DNA from: Saccharomyces paradoxus
Lineage: Eukaryota; Ascomycota; Saccharomycetes; Saccharomycetales; Saccharomycetaceae
DNA length: 64,000 bases
NCBI RefSeq assembly: GCF_002079055.1
Contig: NC_047493.1
Coordinates: 310,001-374,000, forward strand
Direction: 5' to 3'
The position numbers were made by a program, and so were the translations under genes. The notes beneath the pieces were generated by a model. It made no database searches, was not told the origin of the DNA, and saw only the letters and a program-made list of their open reading frames with translations. This document shows, in pieces, positions 38,509 to 48,148 of this stretch. The stretch's first letter is position 1; the number at the start of each line of letters is the position of its first letter.

Positions 38509-40191
38509 TTAGCATTTTAAGTAAATTCCGTGTCTCTTTTCTTCTTCTCTAATTTCAAACATTATTTGAACCGCGATGAATAAACTAGCGCTTGCCAAAA
38601 TCACAAACTTGAAACCAGATACGGTACAGAACATATCACCTAGTAATTTTTTAGTACCGTCAGAACCTAAGCAAAATCCAAAAAGATTAGCGATCATCAT
38701 CACCCATATGTTGAAAACAGCGCCAACAGCACAAACGTGTCTGTACCAGACTGCGTCGGTATAATGAGAGAAAATTTGAGTAGCAAAAATTTCTGGTAAA
38801 AGGAAAAGAACTATTAGCCAGCCCCATAATAATAACTTCAATTGAATGTCATGCCATATGGCCACGAAGGAAAAGACAGCTAGCGATGTCAAAATTCTGT
38901 TTTTTGAGCCACCTAGAGGAATGTATATATAACGGACAACCCATTTATTATAGCTTCTATGCCAAGCTCTCCAGAAAGCTAATGAACTGTAATTGTTATC
39001 GACACACCTGATCATATTCTCAGGGGTATCGATTCCGTCTATCAAAGCCCATAGCCTAAACAATCTCCACGGAATTAGAAGTTTCAGCCAAATAATATTC
39101 AAATTGAATAAGCCAATCATGGAAATCTGAAAAGGTGTATCATTTTCCCAAGCTTTGGTTTTTGAGATTGCCACCACGTAAAGGAAATGTAAAATGAACT
39201 CCATAGATAAGATAGCAATAATGAATCTTACCGCATAGTAAAAAATGAACTTGAAGTTTATTGATGGAAGGGTATGTTTCGATTGGTAAATGTAATCATT
39301 GAATGTTATAATGGGACCAGCGATGAAAAGTGGTGTGTAAGTAACGTATGCAATATAATTCATTAAGCTGTAGTCTTGGATGGGGTGAGCCGCGGTTAAT
39401 CTAGCGCGTTCATTGAGCATAATGGCTGATTTAGCTTCTTTTGATTCGTAGGATGGGCTTTTCTTCGTTTGTAAATTCTCCCATCTTTCCAAGTAGTCTA
39501 AGTTGTAACTTAAGACTCTCAGAAGGGTAAAATTGAAAAAAACATCCCATCTTGGAATAATACCTCTATACCAGTGATCCAGTGGGCTTAAAAGGGAGCA
39601 AAGATTGGCAAATGGATAAGCTCTGAAGTTGTCATTAATAAAAAGCGTAGAAATACCATAAATCCAAAGGCTAATGGTGGCTATTTTTCTATAATTCTTG
39701 AGCGCATGAGAGATGGTATATAAAATTAGCATATGGGCTAAAATTCTTATCGAATTGACACCATGAGCGGCCACCAAGAAGATTAAACCAAATATTAGAT
39801 CGAATCTTAATTTAGGGATGTTGGTTGAATAAAGGACAATGCGTTTAATAGACGTGTGGGCCAGCATTAAAACCGACAATAGTACAAAATTGTCCCTGAA
39901 AAACCTATATTGAGAATCACTATTATCCACTTTCCTACCAAATAGCCAACCTTGAGATAGAAGACGCTCGTATCTTGCATAATTTGGATTTTCGGACGAA
40001 CTAGCTTGCAACCCTGCATAGAACATCAAGGGAACAACGACTAAAAAGGCAACGTAGTAGAATTTGAATTCGGTAGTTTTCCATAGCGACGGCTTCGTTG
40101 TGGAAGAAGCATCTTTTTTCGATGAGGGTTTGATTCTTGAGTCTAAGCCCTCAGAAGTGACTAGAGGAGCCAAGATGCTGATCAGCGACAT
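38509..40191 (-). CDS. GUP1: MBOAT acyltransferase Gup1
   Basis: Gup1 is a polytopic ER membrane O-acyltransferase that remodels GPI-anchor lipids by adding a C26 chain; loss also affects glycerol uptake. The 560-residue protein contains many hydrophobic segments and the MBOAT signature with the conserved His447 in VAIWHDIQLKLLLWGW, preceded by FWRAWHRSYNKWVVRYIYIP. The amino-terminal 40 residues are Lys/Ser-rich and cytosolic. Length and the His position equal those in S. cerevisiae. It is divergent from SCY1. Confidence 0.97.
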   Translation of the reverse strand: MSLISILAPLVTSEGLDSRIKPSSKKDASSTTKPSLWKTTEFKFYYVAFLVVVPLMFYAGLQASSSENPNYARYERLLSQGWLFGRKVDNSDSQYRFFRDNFVLLSVLMLAHTSIKRIVLYSTNIPKLRFDLIFGLIFLVAAHGVNSIRILAHMLILYTISHALKNYRKIATISLWIYGISTLFINDNFRAYPFANLCSLLSPLDHWYRGIIPRWDVFFNFTLLRVLSYNLDYLERWENLQTKKSPSYESKEAKSAIMLNERARLTAAHPIQDYSLMNYIAYVTYTPLFIAGPIITFNDYIYQSKHTLPSINFKFIFYYAVRFIIAILSMEFILHFLYVVAISKTKAWENDTPFQISMIGLFNLNIIWLKLLIPWRLFRLWALIDGIDTPENMIRCVDNNYSSLAFWRAWHRSYNKWVVRYIYIPLGGSKNRILTSLAVFSFVAIWHDIQLKLLLWGWLIVLFLLPEIFATQIFSHYTDAVWYRHVCAVGAVFNIWVMMIANLFGFCLGSDGTKKLLGDMFCTVSGFKFVILASASLFIAVQIMFEIREEEKRHGIYLKC

Positions 40192-40940
40192 TTGTTACAA
40201 TTATCTGTTTATAAATGCCGATACTCGCTATTCTTTCTGTCCTTTTATGATTAATATCCATGTGTTACAAGCAATATTGTATGTAAATACTCTTACCCTT
40301 TCAGTGTACACCCACTAAAAAACTCACACCCATACACCCCAAGTAGTATGGATGTTTATAGTTGCTCAGACCATCACCCATTTTCCAGCTCTCACCTCCA
40401 GTATCTGGTTATTACAGGTCCATGTACGGAGTACCTTACCTTTTTTGTCTGATAGTTAATTGCAAGTCCCTTTCCGTGTATAATTGGAAATTTGCATTTA
40501 CGTCCAATCAAGATGATGTGCAGCTAGCTTATATTAATACAAGAAACATGCTCAAGCGCATATACGCCTCCTTATTCACTCATTTCTCATACCTCATTGT
40601 TGCCAGTATTTCGAGGCGTTCAACTTTCTCTTGCCCTCGTATTAATTATTCGCTATTTATATATTGCTAGTTATTATTTTTTCCTGGAAGGAACTTTCCA
40701 GGGTCTTCTAAGAAATAAAAATGCAGAAGGAAAACTAAACGTAATTAAACTGTTCTTCGGTTCGATCCTGTCGCTACGTGAAAAAAAGGGTATTGCAGTC
40801 ATAAAAAAATGGAAGCCAAAAATAATATAAAATCAAAACAAGTCTTCAATATATTGAAGTGCGACACGACTTCTCAAAACTGTGATAACTTCAATTATCG
40901 TGCCACAAAGGGAAAAAAGACAGACTTAAATTAGGCAGGG
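40192..40940. promoter_or_regulatory. Divergent GUP1/SCY1 intergenic region
   Basis: This 0.75 kb holds the promoters of two divergent genes. Plus-strand frames of 84-102 codons (40064-40318, 40362-40670) show no family features and low-complexity composition. No RNA gene or repeat is seen. Confidence 0.45.
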
Positions 40941-43352
40941 ATGATGTTCTGGTCTTCAAAGACAGGTATCACGTCAAAGTATTCATTTTCATCGTCACCT
41001 ACTTTCACAGCTGAACCATGGAGCATTTACACCGGTCGCCCCAAATCATCATCTTCATCTTCACCGTCCAAAGTATCGATATTCATGTTTGACAAAAAGC
41101 AGTTCGAAAACTATTTGTTGCACTACGGCATTATTAAATCTAAATCTGGATCTAGAGATAAAGTGCTAATACAAGAAGCTTACGAAATATTAAGAAATCA
41201 GGCCAATAACTTGGCCAAACTCAAACACCCAAATATTCTGACCCTAATTGAACCATTAGAAGAGCATAGTAAAAATTTCATGTTTGTAACTGAGTTCGTC
41301 ACAGGTTCACTGGAAGCGGTATTCAGGGAAACTGATGATGAAGAGCAGAATTTCTTACAAGGTCATGTTAAGGATAATATTGTGATACAACGGGGCATAT
41401 TGCAACTAGTAAATGCCCTCGATTTTATTCATAACCGCGCAAGCTTTGTGCACTTGAATATTCAACCTAGGGCAATATTCATCAATGAAAATTCTGACTG
41501 GAAAATTTCCGGCCTGGGCTACTTAGTGAAAATACCTCCAGGAACGAATACCTCTGAATACTTCTTACCTCAATATGACCCCAGGGTTCCCCCATTTATG
41601 CATTTGCAACTGAATTATACCGCCCCAGAAATTGTTTTTGAGAACACCTTAACCTTTAAAAATGATTATTTTTCATTAGGTTTGTTGATATATTTCCTGT
41701 ACAGTGGTAAAGACTTGTTTCACAGCGAAAATTCTACTACTGAGTACAAATTGGAGTACAACAAATTTGAAAACAAGATTAGTACAATGTCATGGGACAA
41801 TATATTCAGTAAGGTCCCGCAAAAGCTGAGATATTGTATGCCCAAGCTAATAAACAGAGACATATATTCCAGGTATGATAATATAACTTTAATTTTAGAC
41901 TCTGAGTTTTTCCAGGATCCGTTAGTCAAGACGTTGAATTTTTTAGACGATTTACCTACAAAGAATAGCGAAGAAAAATACGTATTCTTGGAAGGTCTCG
42001 TAAATTTACTGCCGGAGTTTCCGCCAGCATTATTACAAAAGAAATTTTTACCCATTCTATTGGAATTATTAAGTCAGTTTTGTGCTGAAAAAGTAATAAG
42101 TGATAAATGCGTAAGCAAAAATTTGGATTTAATAATCAAGATAGGGTCCACTTTATCCCAGTTGTCCTTTCAAGAGAAGGTTTATCCAGTTTTATTGAGT
42201 GAAGTGAACTTTCCGATCCTGTTGAGAAAAGCCACGGTTTGCTTGATCGATAATTTAGACACATTGAAGCAAAAAGTTAAACGTCCTGATTTCTTGAAAA
42301 ATATACTAAAGCCATTATTCAGTTATGTTTTACATGACTCCGAAAGTGACACTACAGTGGTTTGCCAAGAGAAGCTTTTATCACAAATTCCGTTAGCTTT
42401 AGAGGTACTTGATTTCCCCACCGTGAAACAATTCTTGTTACCCTTGCTATCTGATCTATTTACAAAGACAACAAGTTTAACGGTGAAAAACACATGCGTA
42501 ACATGCTTCCAAATTATGATAGAGCACAAATCCATTGATTCTTATACTTGCTCAGAAATCATTTTGCCTTTGTTTAAATCCATGAAGACAAGAGATCCAA
42601 GGATTTTATCTAAGTTACTGAAACTTTTTGAAACCGTTCCGCTGATTATTACTGATGAAATCATCCTCGTTGACCAAGTGCTGCCTTTGATGTGGAATTA
42701 TTCCATGGCCTCAACTCTAACAAAGTCACAGTATTCAGGATATACACAGGCCATTAACAAGATGTCATCTGACATCCAGAGGCATCATATCGCCAAATTG
42801 AGTGATAGAGTTAATGATGATGGCGAAGATGCCTTTCACAAAGTTATTGAACCAACGATCATGAAGAAGGAGGACCCTGAGACAATTGCGGCTAAAAATA
42901 TTGAAGTAGCAGCCATGCAACCGGTTAAAAAAACAACGGAGTCATCGTATAAGAATATTTCACCACAATCCAAGAATATTCCAAGCTCCAGGCCCTTAAA
43001 TCCTAGGAGTATCCTTGCAACTAGAGGCTTTCCAATGAGGAAGCCAAACCCCTTACCAGAGACCCCATCAAATCGGACCGATCCCAAAGTTATGGTTAAA
43101 CCTAGTTCTAACGGTATCTTAAACACCAGAAAGGACGACGAATTTAATGAATTTCAATCCTTCTCAAGCACAGGAAGCGCACGTCAAAGCTCCGCATCCG
43201 ATGCTTGGATGAACAACACGCCCAGCCCTACTCCAACATCTACAAGCAGTACTAATCTGCCACCTGGGTTTTCAATTTCTTTGCAGCCAAACAAGAAAAA
43301 GGAAGGTTCTACTGAAATTCCCCGAAATAATATATATGGATCTTTAATATAG
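40941..43352 (+). CDS. SCY1: SCY1-family pseudokinase Scy1
   Basis: Scy1 is a clathrin-interacting pseudokinase of the Golgi and endosome. The 803-residue protein has an amino-terminal kinase-like domain (about residues 30-320) in which key catalytic motifs are replaced: the HRD loop reads VHLNIQPRAIFIN and the DFG motif reads ISGLG. HEAT-type helical repeats follow (about 340-600), then a low-complexity Ser/Pro/Thr-rich tail with a FNEFQSF motif and a Lys-rich stretch near the end. Length is within one residue of the S. cerevisiae protein. Confidence 0.95.
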   Translation: MMFWSSKTGITSKYSFSSSPTFTAEPWSIYTGRPKSSSSSSPSKVSIFMFDKKQFENYLLHYGIIKSKSGSRDKVLIQEAYEILRNQANNLAKLKHPNILTLIEPLEEHSKNFMFVTEFVTGSLEAVFRETDDEEQNFLQGHVKDNIVIQRGILQLVNALDFIHNRASFVHLNIQPRAIFINENSDWKISGLGYLVKIPPGTNTSEYFLPQYDPRVPPFMHLQLNYTAPEIVFENTLTFKNDYFSLGLLIYFLYSGKDLFHSENSTTEYKLEYNKFENKISTMSWDNIFSKVPQKLRYCMPKLINRDIYSRYDNITLILDSEFFQDPLVKTLNFLDDLPTKNSEEKYVFLEGLVNLLPEFPPALLQKKFLPILLELLSQFCAEKVISDKCVSKNLDLIIKIGSTLSQLSFQEKVYPVLLSEVNFPILLRKATVCLIDNLDTLKQKVKRPDFLKNILKPLFSYVLHDSESDTTVVCQEKLLSQIPLALEVLDFPTVKQFLLPLLSDLFTKTTSLTVKNTCVTCFQIMIEHKSIDSYTCSEIILPLFKSMKTRDPRILSKLLKLFETVPLIITDEIILVDQVLPLMWNYSMASTLTKSQYSGYTQAINKMSSDIQRHHIAKLSDRVNDDGEDAFHKVIEPTIMKKEDPETIAAKNIEVAAMQPVKKTTESSYKNISPQSKNIPSSRPLNPRSILATRGFPMRKPNPLPETPSNRTDPKVMVKPSSNGILNTRKDDEFNEFQSFSSTGSARQSSASDAWMNNTPSPTPTSTSSTNLPPGFSISLQPNKKKEGSTEIPRNNIYGSLI

Positions 43353-43713
43353 TTTACCAACCTTAAGATGGAAATATCTCAAATTGGCTTGAAGACAACC
43401 GCACCACAAATTTAATAGTTATTTGTATTAGTAGATAAATCGAATTTGATTTTCGTACCTCAGTAACTCTCTTGAGGAACGCAATTTTAGTTTGCTGTGT
43501 GTACCTACTGGGTCTGACTACCAAGCACATTGTTCTTTTTTATGAACGGTGCGCGATCGGGGGAACCACACGTTCAATAAATAAAGGTTGAAACAGTCAT
43601 ACAATAACCAAGTATGAAGGAGATACAGAGGAAGTAAACAAATCTAAACCTGTTGAAACAAATACTGGGTCAATTTTCCGCCCTCATACAATCGTTTACA
43701 GAAATAAGCCAAT
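43353..43713. other. Intergenic region SCY1-MIY1
   Basis: This stretch holds the SCY1 3' end and the MIY1 promoter. A complete eight-codon upstream frame (ATG at 43614, TAA at 43635-43637) ends 76 bases before the MIY1 start. No RNA gene or repeat is seen. Confidence 0.5.
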
Positions 43714-44859
43714 ATGGACGTTTCATTTTTAACCAAAACTGTACAAATAAATGGCACCCAGTTTAAGATATTACTTCAAAATGGGCAAGGTGAATGCGCG
43801 CTGATTGCACTAGCTAACGTATTATTGATTTCACCGGCCCATGCTCGTTATGCCCAAGAAATTTCCAGATTAGTGAAAGGCAAGGAAACTGTTACTTTGA
43901 TTGAACTTGTGCAAACTCTAGCCAATATGGGTGCTCAAAATCGCAATGGTGCCGATGTGGATAAAGAACAGCTACTCCAAGTTCTGCCACAGTTATATAG
44001 TGGGCTGAACATCAACCCAGAATTCAACGGGTCTTTTGAGGATGGGATAGAAATGTCGATTTTCAGGCTCTACAATGTCGGCATCGTTCATGGTTGGATA
44101 ATAGATGGGGACAATGATCCCAACGCTTACGAACATGTATCCAAATATTCTTATATGGGTGCCCAAAAGGTTTTAGTACAGTCGTATGAGATCCAAAAAA
44201 ATAATGCTCAATTTGAAAACAGTGAGCAAATCCAATCCGATGCACCTTACTTGAAATCCTTTCTGGCAAGATCTGCGACTCAATTAACTGAGTATGGTTT
44301 AAGTCATCTCAGGGAAATTTTAGTAGAAAGATCGTATGCTGTGCTTTTCAGAAATGATCACTTTTGCACATTATATAAAAACAATGGCGAATTGTTTACT
44401 TTAGTCACGAACCCTACCTACAGAAACCGCAAAGATATAAACTGGCAGTCGCTTAAATCCGTGAATGGATCACAAGATTCGTACTACACAGGTAACTTCA
44501 TTCCCACAAGTCTGGAAAGAACCGAAACTACTGCTACCGGGCAAAATGAATCCTACATTTCTAACCCATTTAGCGACCAGAATACAGGGCATATAACCAG
44601 TAATCAAGATAATAGTGGAGCAAGTGGGGTGCAACAGATCGAAGACGACGAGGAGCTAGCCAGGAGATTACAGGAACAAGAAGATATGCGTGCAGCAAAT
44701 AACATGCAAAATGGTTATGCCAATAATAGCAGAAATCATCAAAGAGAAAGGTTCGAAAGACCTGAAAAAAACTCGAAGAAAAACAAGCTCCTTTCCTTTA
44801 ATGGAAGTAATAAAGACAGGAAAAGAGACAAGTTGAAAAAAAATTGTGTGATTATGTGA
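43714..44859 (+). CDS. MIY1: MINDY-family Lys48 deubiquitinase Miy1
   Basis: The 381-residue protein belongs to the MINDY family of cysteine deubiquitinases that trim Lys48-linked ubiquitin chains. The catalytic Cys28 lies in LQNGQGECALIALANVLL and the catalytic His216 in FRNDHFCTLYKN. A ubiquitin-binding MIU-like helix, DDEELARRLQEQEDM, follows near residues 311-325. The C-terminus is strongly basic and ends CVIM, a farnesyl-type CaaX box (Cys378), so the protein may be lipid-anchored. S. cerevisiae YGL082W has been listed as a predicted prenylation target. Length equals the S. cerevisiae protein. Confidence 0.95.
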   Translation: MDVSFLTKTVQINGTQFKILLQNGQGECALIALANVLLISPAHARYAQEISRLVKGKETVTLIELVQTLANMGAQNRNGADVDKEQLLQVLPQLYSGLNINPEFNGSFEDGIEMSIFRLYNVGIVHGWIIDGDNDPNAYEHVSKYSYMGAQKVLVQSYEIQKNNAQFENSEQIQSDAPYLKSFLARSATQLTEYGLSHLREILVERSYAVLFRNDHFCTLYKNNGELFTLVTNPTYRNRKDINWQSLKSVNGSQDSYYTGNFIPTSLERTETTATGQNESYISNPFSDQNTGHITSNQDNSGASGVQQIEDDEELARRLQEQEDMRAANNMQNGYANNSRNHQRERFERPEKNSKKNKLLSFNGSNKDRKRDKLKKNCVIM

Positions 44860-45250
44860 AACCATCATTTCTTTTTTTCTTTTTTATCTTCCTTATAGAA
44901 CCACCTTTTGTACGTGTCACCACGTTAGCGCCTTATTTTTAACTTTACTATTTTTTAATTTTTCTATATGTATATTTTACTCCTTCATGGCGTTGAACTG
45001 GCCTCTTTGTGATATAGAACCTGATAATAACTATATTTTCTTTTCTGTTGTTATCTCTTATGTTTGTTCAAACGAAACGGCTTAAGGAGCTCCGAACAGT
45101 CACTATAGCGGAAATTAACATTTTTGGGATATCTTCACAGAATACTAGAACACTCAAAGTGACTCATACTCTTGGGTTTTACACAGTCACTGAAAAGGAT
45201 TACTAGATAATTGGAAAAAGTTGGAACTGAGGGAGCGAACTGGCGAAATC
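44860..45250. other. Intergenic region MIY1-YGL081W
   Basis: T-rich sequence follows the MIY1 stop (about 44870-44890), and the remainder is the promoter and leader of YGL081W. I see no RNA gene, repeat or named factor site. Confidence 0.45.
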
Positions 45251-46216
45251 ATGGGTGATATAAGAACTTTTGTTTTCGCTATAGAAGATACAGAAACAAC
45301 GCAAGGACTGTGCAAAATCATTGGTCGGTCAAGTTTATATAATCTAGAGAGTCTGTCTAGGCCATACAATCTATATTTTGATGACCCAGGACTAAGCAGG
45401 AAACATGCAGTGTTATGTATAAAGACACCAATACCCAAAATTGAGAGTGTTCCTTCCATTGAACAACTTCGCATTTGCATTCGAGATTTGAGTAGTAAGA
45501 GTGGTACAGTGAACTTAGTGTCTGATGGACCAAATGATGAGATTGACCTGAGAAGTGGTGATACATTTGGTTTGATTGCAATTGCTAATCATTCTTTACG
45601 CGATAACCATTATTTAGCCGCCAAGTTAATTTTTCGAATTGAACTTGAGTACTTTGATAAAGAAAGGGAACTTATCAAGTGCATTATTACGAATGTGACC
45701 TTTGGAAACAATAATGCAATGTTACATTCCCCTGTTTATCCTATAAAATTTGCAGACGACAGTGATTCTAGTTGGTACGGATTATCAGAAGCCAGTACAC
45801 AAACGGAAGCTGCAGATGAGTGTCATGAAACAAAGACCATGATAACTCGAGGTGGTAGGTTTTCCATCCTTTCACTGAGAAAAAGTGACCGCAAGCAACC
45901 CCAGAAGGCTGGTGGTAGCTTTGATGGCAAAATAAATCAAGCAAATTCTTTTGAAGAAGAAATCGAAACCTGTACTGACACAGAGAGTACAGAAGAAGAA
46001 GAAGAAGAAGTAGAAGAAGAAGAAGAAGAAGAAGATCAGGGAGGAGAAATAGAACTTGAAATTATCAGAGTAAAAAGGATAAAGGGCAGGATCAAGACAG
46101 AGAAGACAGCTACTCGCTTCTCGAAAACCAAGAGAATTATGACCCCTCAGCAGTCCAACAGCATGTGGATACTACTAATAGTAATCTTAATTTTTGACCG
46201 CTTACTATCGAATTAA
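45251..46216 (+). CDS. YGL081W: FHA-domain tail-anchored protein, YGL081W
   Basis: This 321-residue protein of unknown function has an amino-terminal forkhead-associated domain (about residues 1-135): IIGRSS, then LSRKHAVLCI, then DLSSKSGTVNL, which are the residues that bind phosphothreonine in FHA domains. A long acidic run (DNA 45991-46034, almost all Glu) and a basic segment follow. The last 20 residues form a hydrophobic anchor (SMWILLIVILIFDRLL) with the C-terminus beyond it, so the protein is probably tail-anchored with the FHA domain in the cytosol. The ATG at 45251 is the first in frame. Its length fits S. cerevisiae (320). Partner and membrane are not shown by sequence. Confidence 0.92.
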   Translation: MGDIRTFVFAIEDTETTQGLCKIIGRSSLYNLESLSRPYNLYFDDPGLSRKHAVLCIKTPIPKIESVPSIEQLRICIRDLSSKSGTVNLVSDGPNDEIDLRSGDTFGLIAIANHSLRDNHYLAAKLIFRIELEYFDKERELIKCIITNVTFGNNNAMLHSPVYPIKFADDSDSSWYGLSEASTQTEAADECHETKTMITRGGRFSILSLRKSDRKQPQKAGGSFDGKINQANSFEEEIETCTDTESTEEEEEEVEEEEEEEDQGGEIELEIIRVKRIKGRIKTEKTATRFSKTKRIMTPQQSNSMWILLIVILIFDRLLSN

Positions 46217-46416
46217 AATGTAATTTTAAACCCAGCTGTACATTACTGGGTGGTGTTATAACTCTATAACTAGCTAAACAAGTGGAGTTTTTTGCTCTGG
46301 ACATGGCCTGTAAAGTTCTCTTTTGCGACGGCCCCCCGCTTTAACCGAGGCGAATGACGAATGCTTTTTGGCCAAGAAGGAATGGCCATTACAACTTGTG
46401 CTCTCCACTTCCCTCC

Positions 46417-46434
46417 ACCAATAATCTATATAAA
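46417..46434 (+). promoter_or_regulatory. CCAAT box and TATA upstream of MPC1
   Basis: ACCAATAA at 46417-46424 fits the Hap2/3/4/5 consensus ACCAATNA, and TATATAAA at 46427-46434 is a strong TATA about 80 bases before the MPC1 ATG. Hap control would suit a mitochondrial pyruvate carrier subunit. The very short spacing between the two is unusual, so the Hap call is tentative. Confidence 0.5.
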
Positions 46435-46510
46435 CACTCTCTTGCCAATCGCCAAACGTCAATACATCTACATATATACACATAGATCCCATTGCACTGT
46501 AATTAAAAAA

Positions 46511-46903
46511 ATGTCTCAACCTGTTCAACGTGCTGCAGCACGCTCATTCCTTCAAAAATACATTAATAAAGAAACTTTGAAATATATCTTTACGACACAC
46601 TTCTGGGGTCCCGTATCCAATTTTGGTATCCCAATTGCCGCTATATATGATTTAAAGAAAGATCCTACACTAATCTCGGGCCCAATGACCTTCGCTTTAG
46701 TTACCTATTCGGGAGTGTTCATGAAGTATGCTCTTGCAGTATCACCCAAAAACTACTTGCTGTTTGGATGCCACCTCATCAATGAAACTGCACAATTAGC
46801 TCAAGGCTATAGGTTTCTCAGATACACGTATTTCACAACTGATGAGGAGAAGAAGGCTTTAGATAAGGAATGGAAGGAGAAAGAGAAGGCTGATAAACAG
46901 TAA
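46511..46903 (+). CDS. MPC1: Mitochondrial pyruvate carrier subunit Mpc1
   Basis: Mpc1 pairs with Mpc2 or Mpc3 in the inner mitochondrial membrane to import pyruvate. The ATG at 46511 gives 130 residues, MSQPVQRAAARSFLQKYINK onward. The family core is visible: FTTHFWGPVSNFGIPIAAIYDL, then SGPMTFALVTYSGVFMKYAL, then PKNYLLFGCHLINETAQLAQG, forming the membrane helices. The C-terminus is Lys/Glu-rich. Open frame continues upstream of 46511, but the family start and length choose this ATG, which follows the good context AAAAAA. Confidence 0.97.
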   Translation: MSQPVQRAAARSFLQKYINKETLKYIFTTHFWGPVSNFGIPIAAIYDLKKDPTLISGPMTFALVTYSGVFMKYALAVSPKNYLLFGCHLINETAQLAQGYRFLRYTYFTTDEEKKALDKEWKEKEKADKQ

Positions 46904-47312
46904 AAGGAGCAATCTACGAGCCTGAAGTAGGTGACTGGATAGAAATATAAAAAGCACAGGCAAAGATGAAGAAGGTAGGTATGCCCATACAGATTCTGTC
47001 ATTTTTACCTCTTTTCCCTTTCATATATGCATGCTATAGAACTATTATCTCTATAAGTTTCATTTTATGTAGTATTTAGCTACAATGCCGTACTATATAA
47101 GATGACATATTTTAAATAACCTAAATAATTATTATGCCTTTATTCAAGTATTTTCTTTATACCTTGGGGTTTCTCCTTCATCTCCACTTTATATAGGTTA
47201 TATTCAGCCATTCAAAAGCTAAAAAAGACCGTTTTTTCACTGAAAAGTCACTGCAACTATAGTAAGATACAGAAGAGGGAGAAATAATGGTTAGAACACT
47301 CAGTGCAGAACA
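46904..47312. other. Intergenic region MPC1-KXD1
   Basis: The gap holds the MPC1 3' end and KXD1 promoter. An upstream ATG at 47287 opens an 11-triplet frame whose stop (47317-47319) overlaps the KXD1 start codon. No RNA gene or repeat is seen. Confidence 0.5.
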
Positions 47313-47966
47313 ATGGTGATTGGATTATCGGAGGAAAATGATGATGACGAAACTTTTTCAGCTGTACATTCTTCAACACCCAGTATTAATTCTCAATCTT
47401 ATGCGATCCCCATAACGGAGGAAATGTCCAGCTCTTTCCATGATTCTATCAGCACCACTAGCAACTCAAGTGGTAGTTTCGATAGTGATGAACGTAGTGT
47501 TTCAAACGTTGTGGAGGCAAATGAAGTGGATAACGAATCTAATGGTGACGAAGATTTGTTCTTAGATAACGATATTCCTCAATCAAGCAATTTATTACTC
47601 ACAGATGCCCAAGATCCTGGTCCAATATTTGACGTTTCAAGATATATTTTTGATTCTCTTAAACAATCCATTGATTCTGCAGATTTCTCAGAGGCACTTT
47701 CCCTACAGACCAAGACTTCTGCCGTCATAAATTCAAAAAGCTTAGAACTTAAACAATATATTGATGAAATGAAGATCAGGCTAACTCAACTGCAGGAAAA
47801 GTTTGAAAACGGTGAAGCTACTTCAAGAAAAATAAAGCATGATTTAGAAACTTCAAGAAAAAACATCGACTATTTAAACGCTGCTTTACGTGTCGGTTTC
47901 CCCATTGAGTTTAATCAGGCAAGAGAAAAAATACTCGAACGTAAATTGAATGAAGAGAATGACTGA
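47313..47966 (+). CDS. KXD1: BLOC-1 subunit Kxd1
   Basis: Kxd1 is a subunit of the yeast BLOC-1-like complex at endosomes, which regulates Rab5 GTPase Vps21 through its GAP Msb3. The 217-residue protein has a Ser-rich disordered amino half ([29 protein letters not shown]) and a C-terminal KxDL-type coiled coil (about 110-215), beginning near [16 protein letters not shown] and including [33 protein letters not shown]. Length is within one residue of S. cerevisiae. An upstream frame overlaps the start codon. It is convergent with DBP3. Confidence 0.94.
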   Translation: MVIGLSEENDDDETFSAVHSSTPSINSQSYAIPITEEMSSSFHDSISTTSNSSGSFDSDERSVSNVVEANEVDNESNGDEDLFLDNDIPQSSNLLLTDAQDPGPIFDVSRYIFDSLKQSIDSADFSEALSLQTKTSAVINSKSLELKQYIDEMKIRLTQLQEKFENGEATSRKIKHDLETSRKNIDYLNAALRVGFPIEFNQAREKILERKLNEEND

Positions 47967-48148
47967 CGATATACTGAATCGTATTTTTTTTCTGGAAAAT
48001 ATGTATACTATGTGAGAGTCAATTTAAATAATATTAATGATAAATGAAAGTGGGCAGTTATATTAGTAATATACAATGTTTTGTTAATAAATTTCCGAAC
48101 CTTGACTGGCTATTCTTAGAAGAAGATAGGTAAAAACAAAAGAGGCCC

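Noticed and set aside
40362-40670. Frame of 102 codons between GUP1 and SCY1
   Set aside because: Composition is like non-coding DNA, there is no recognisable domain, and it fills a divergent promoter.
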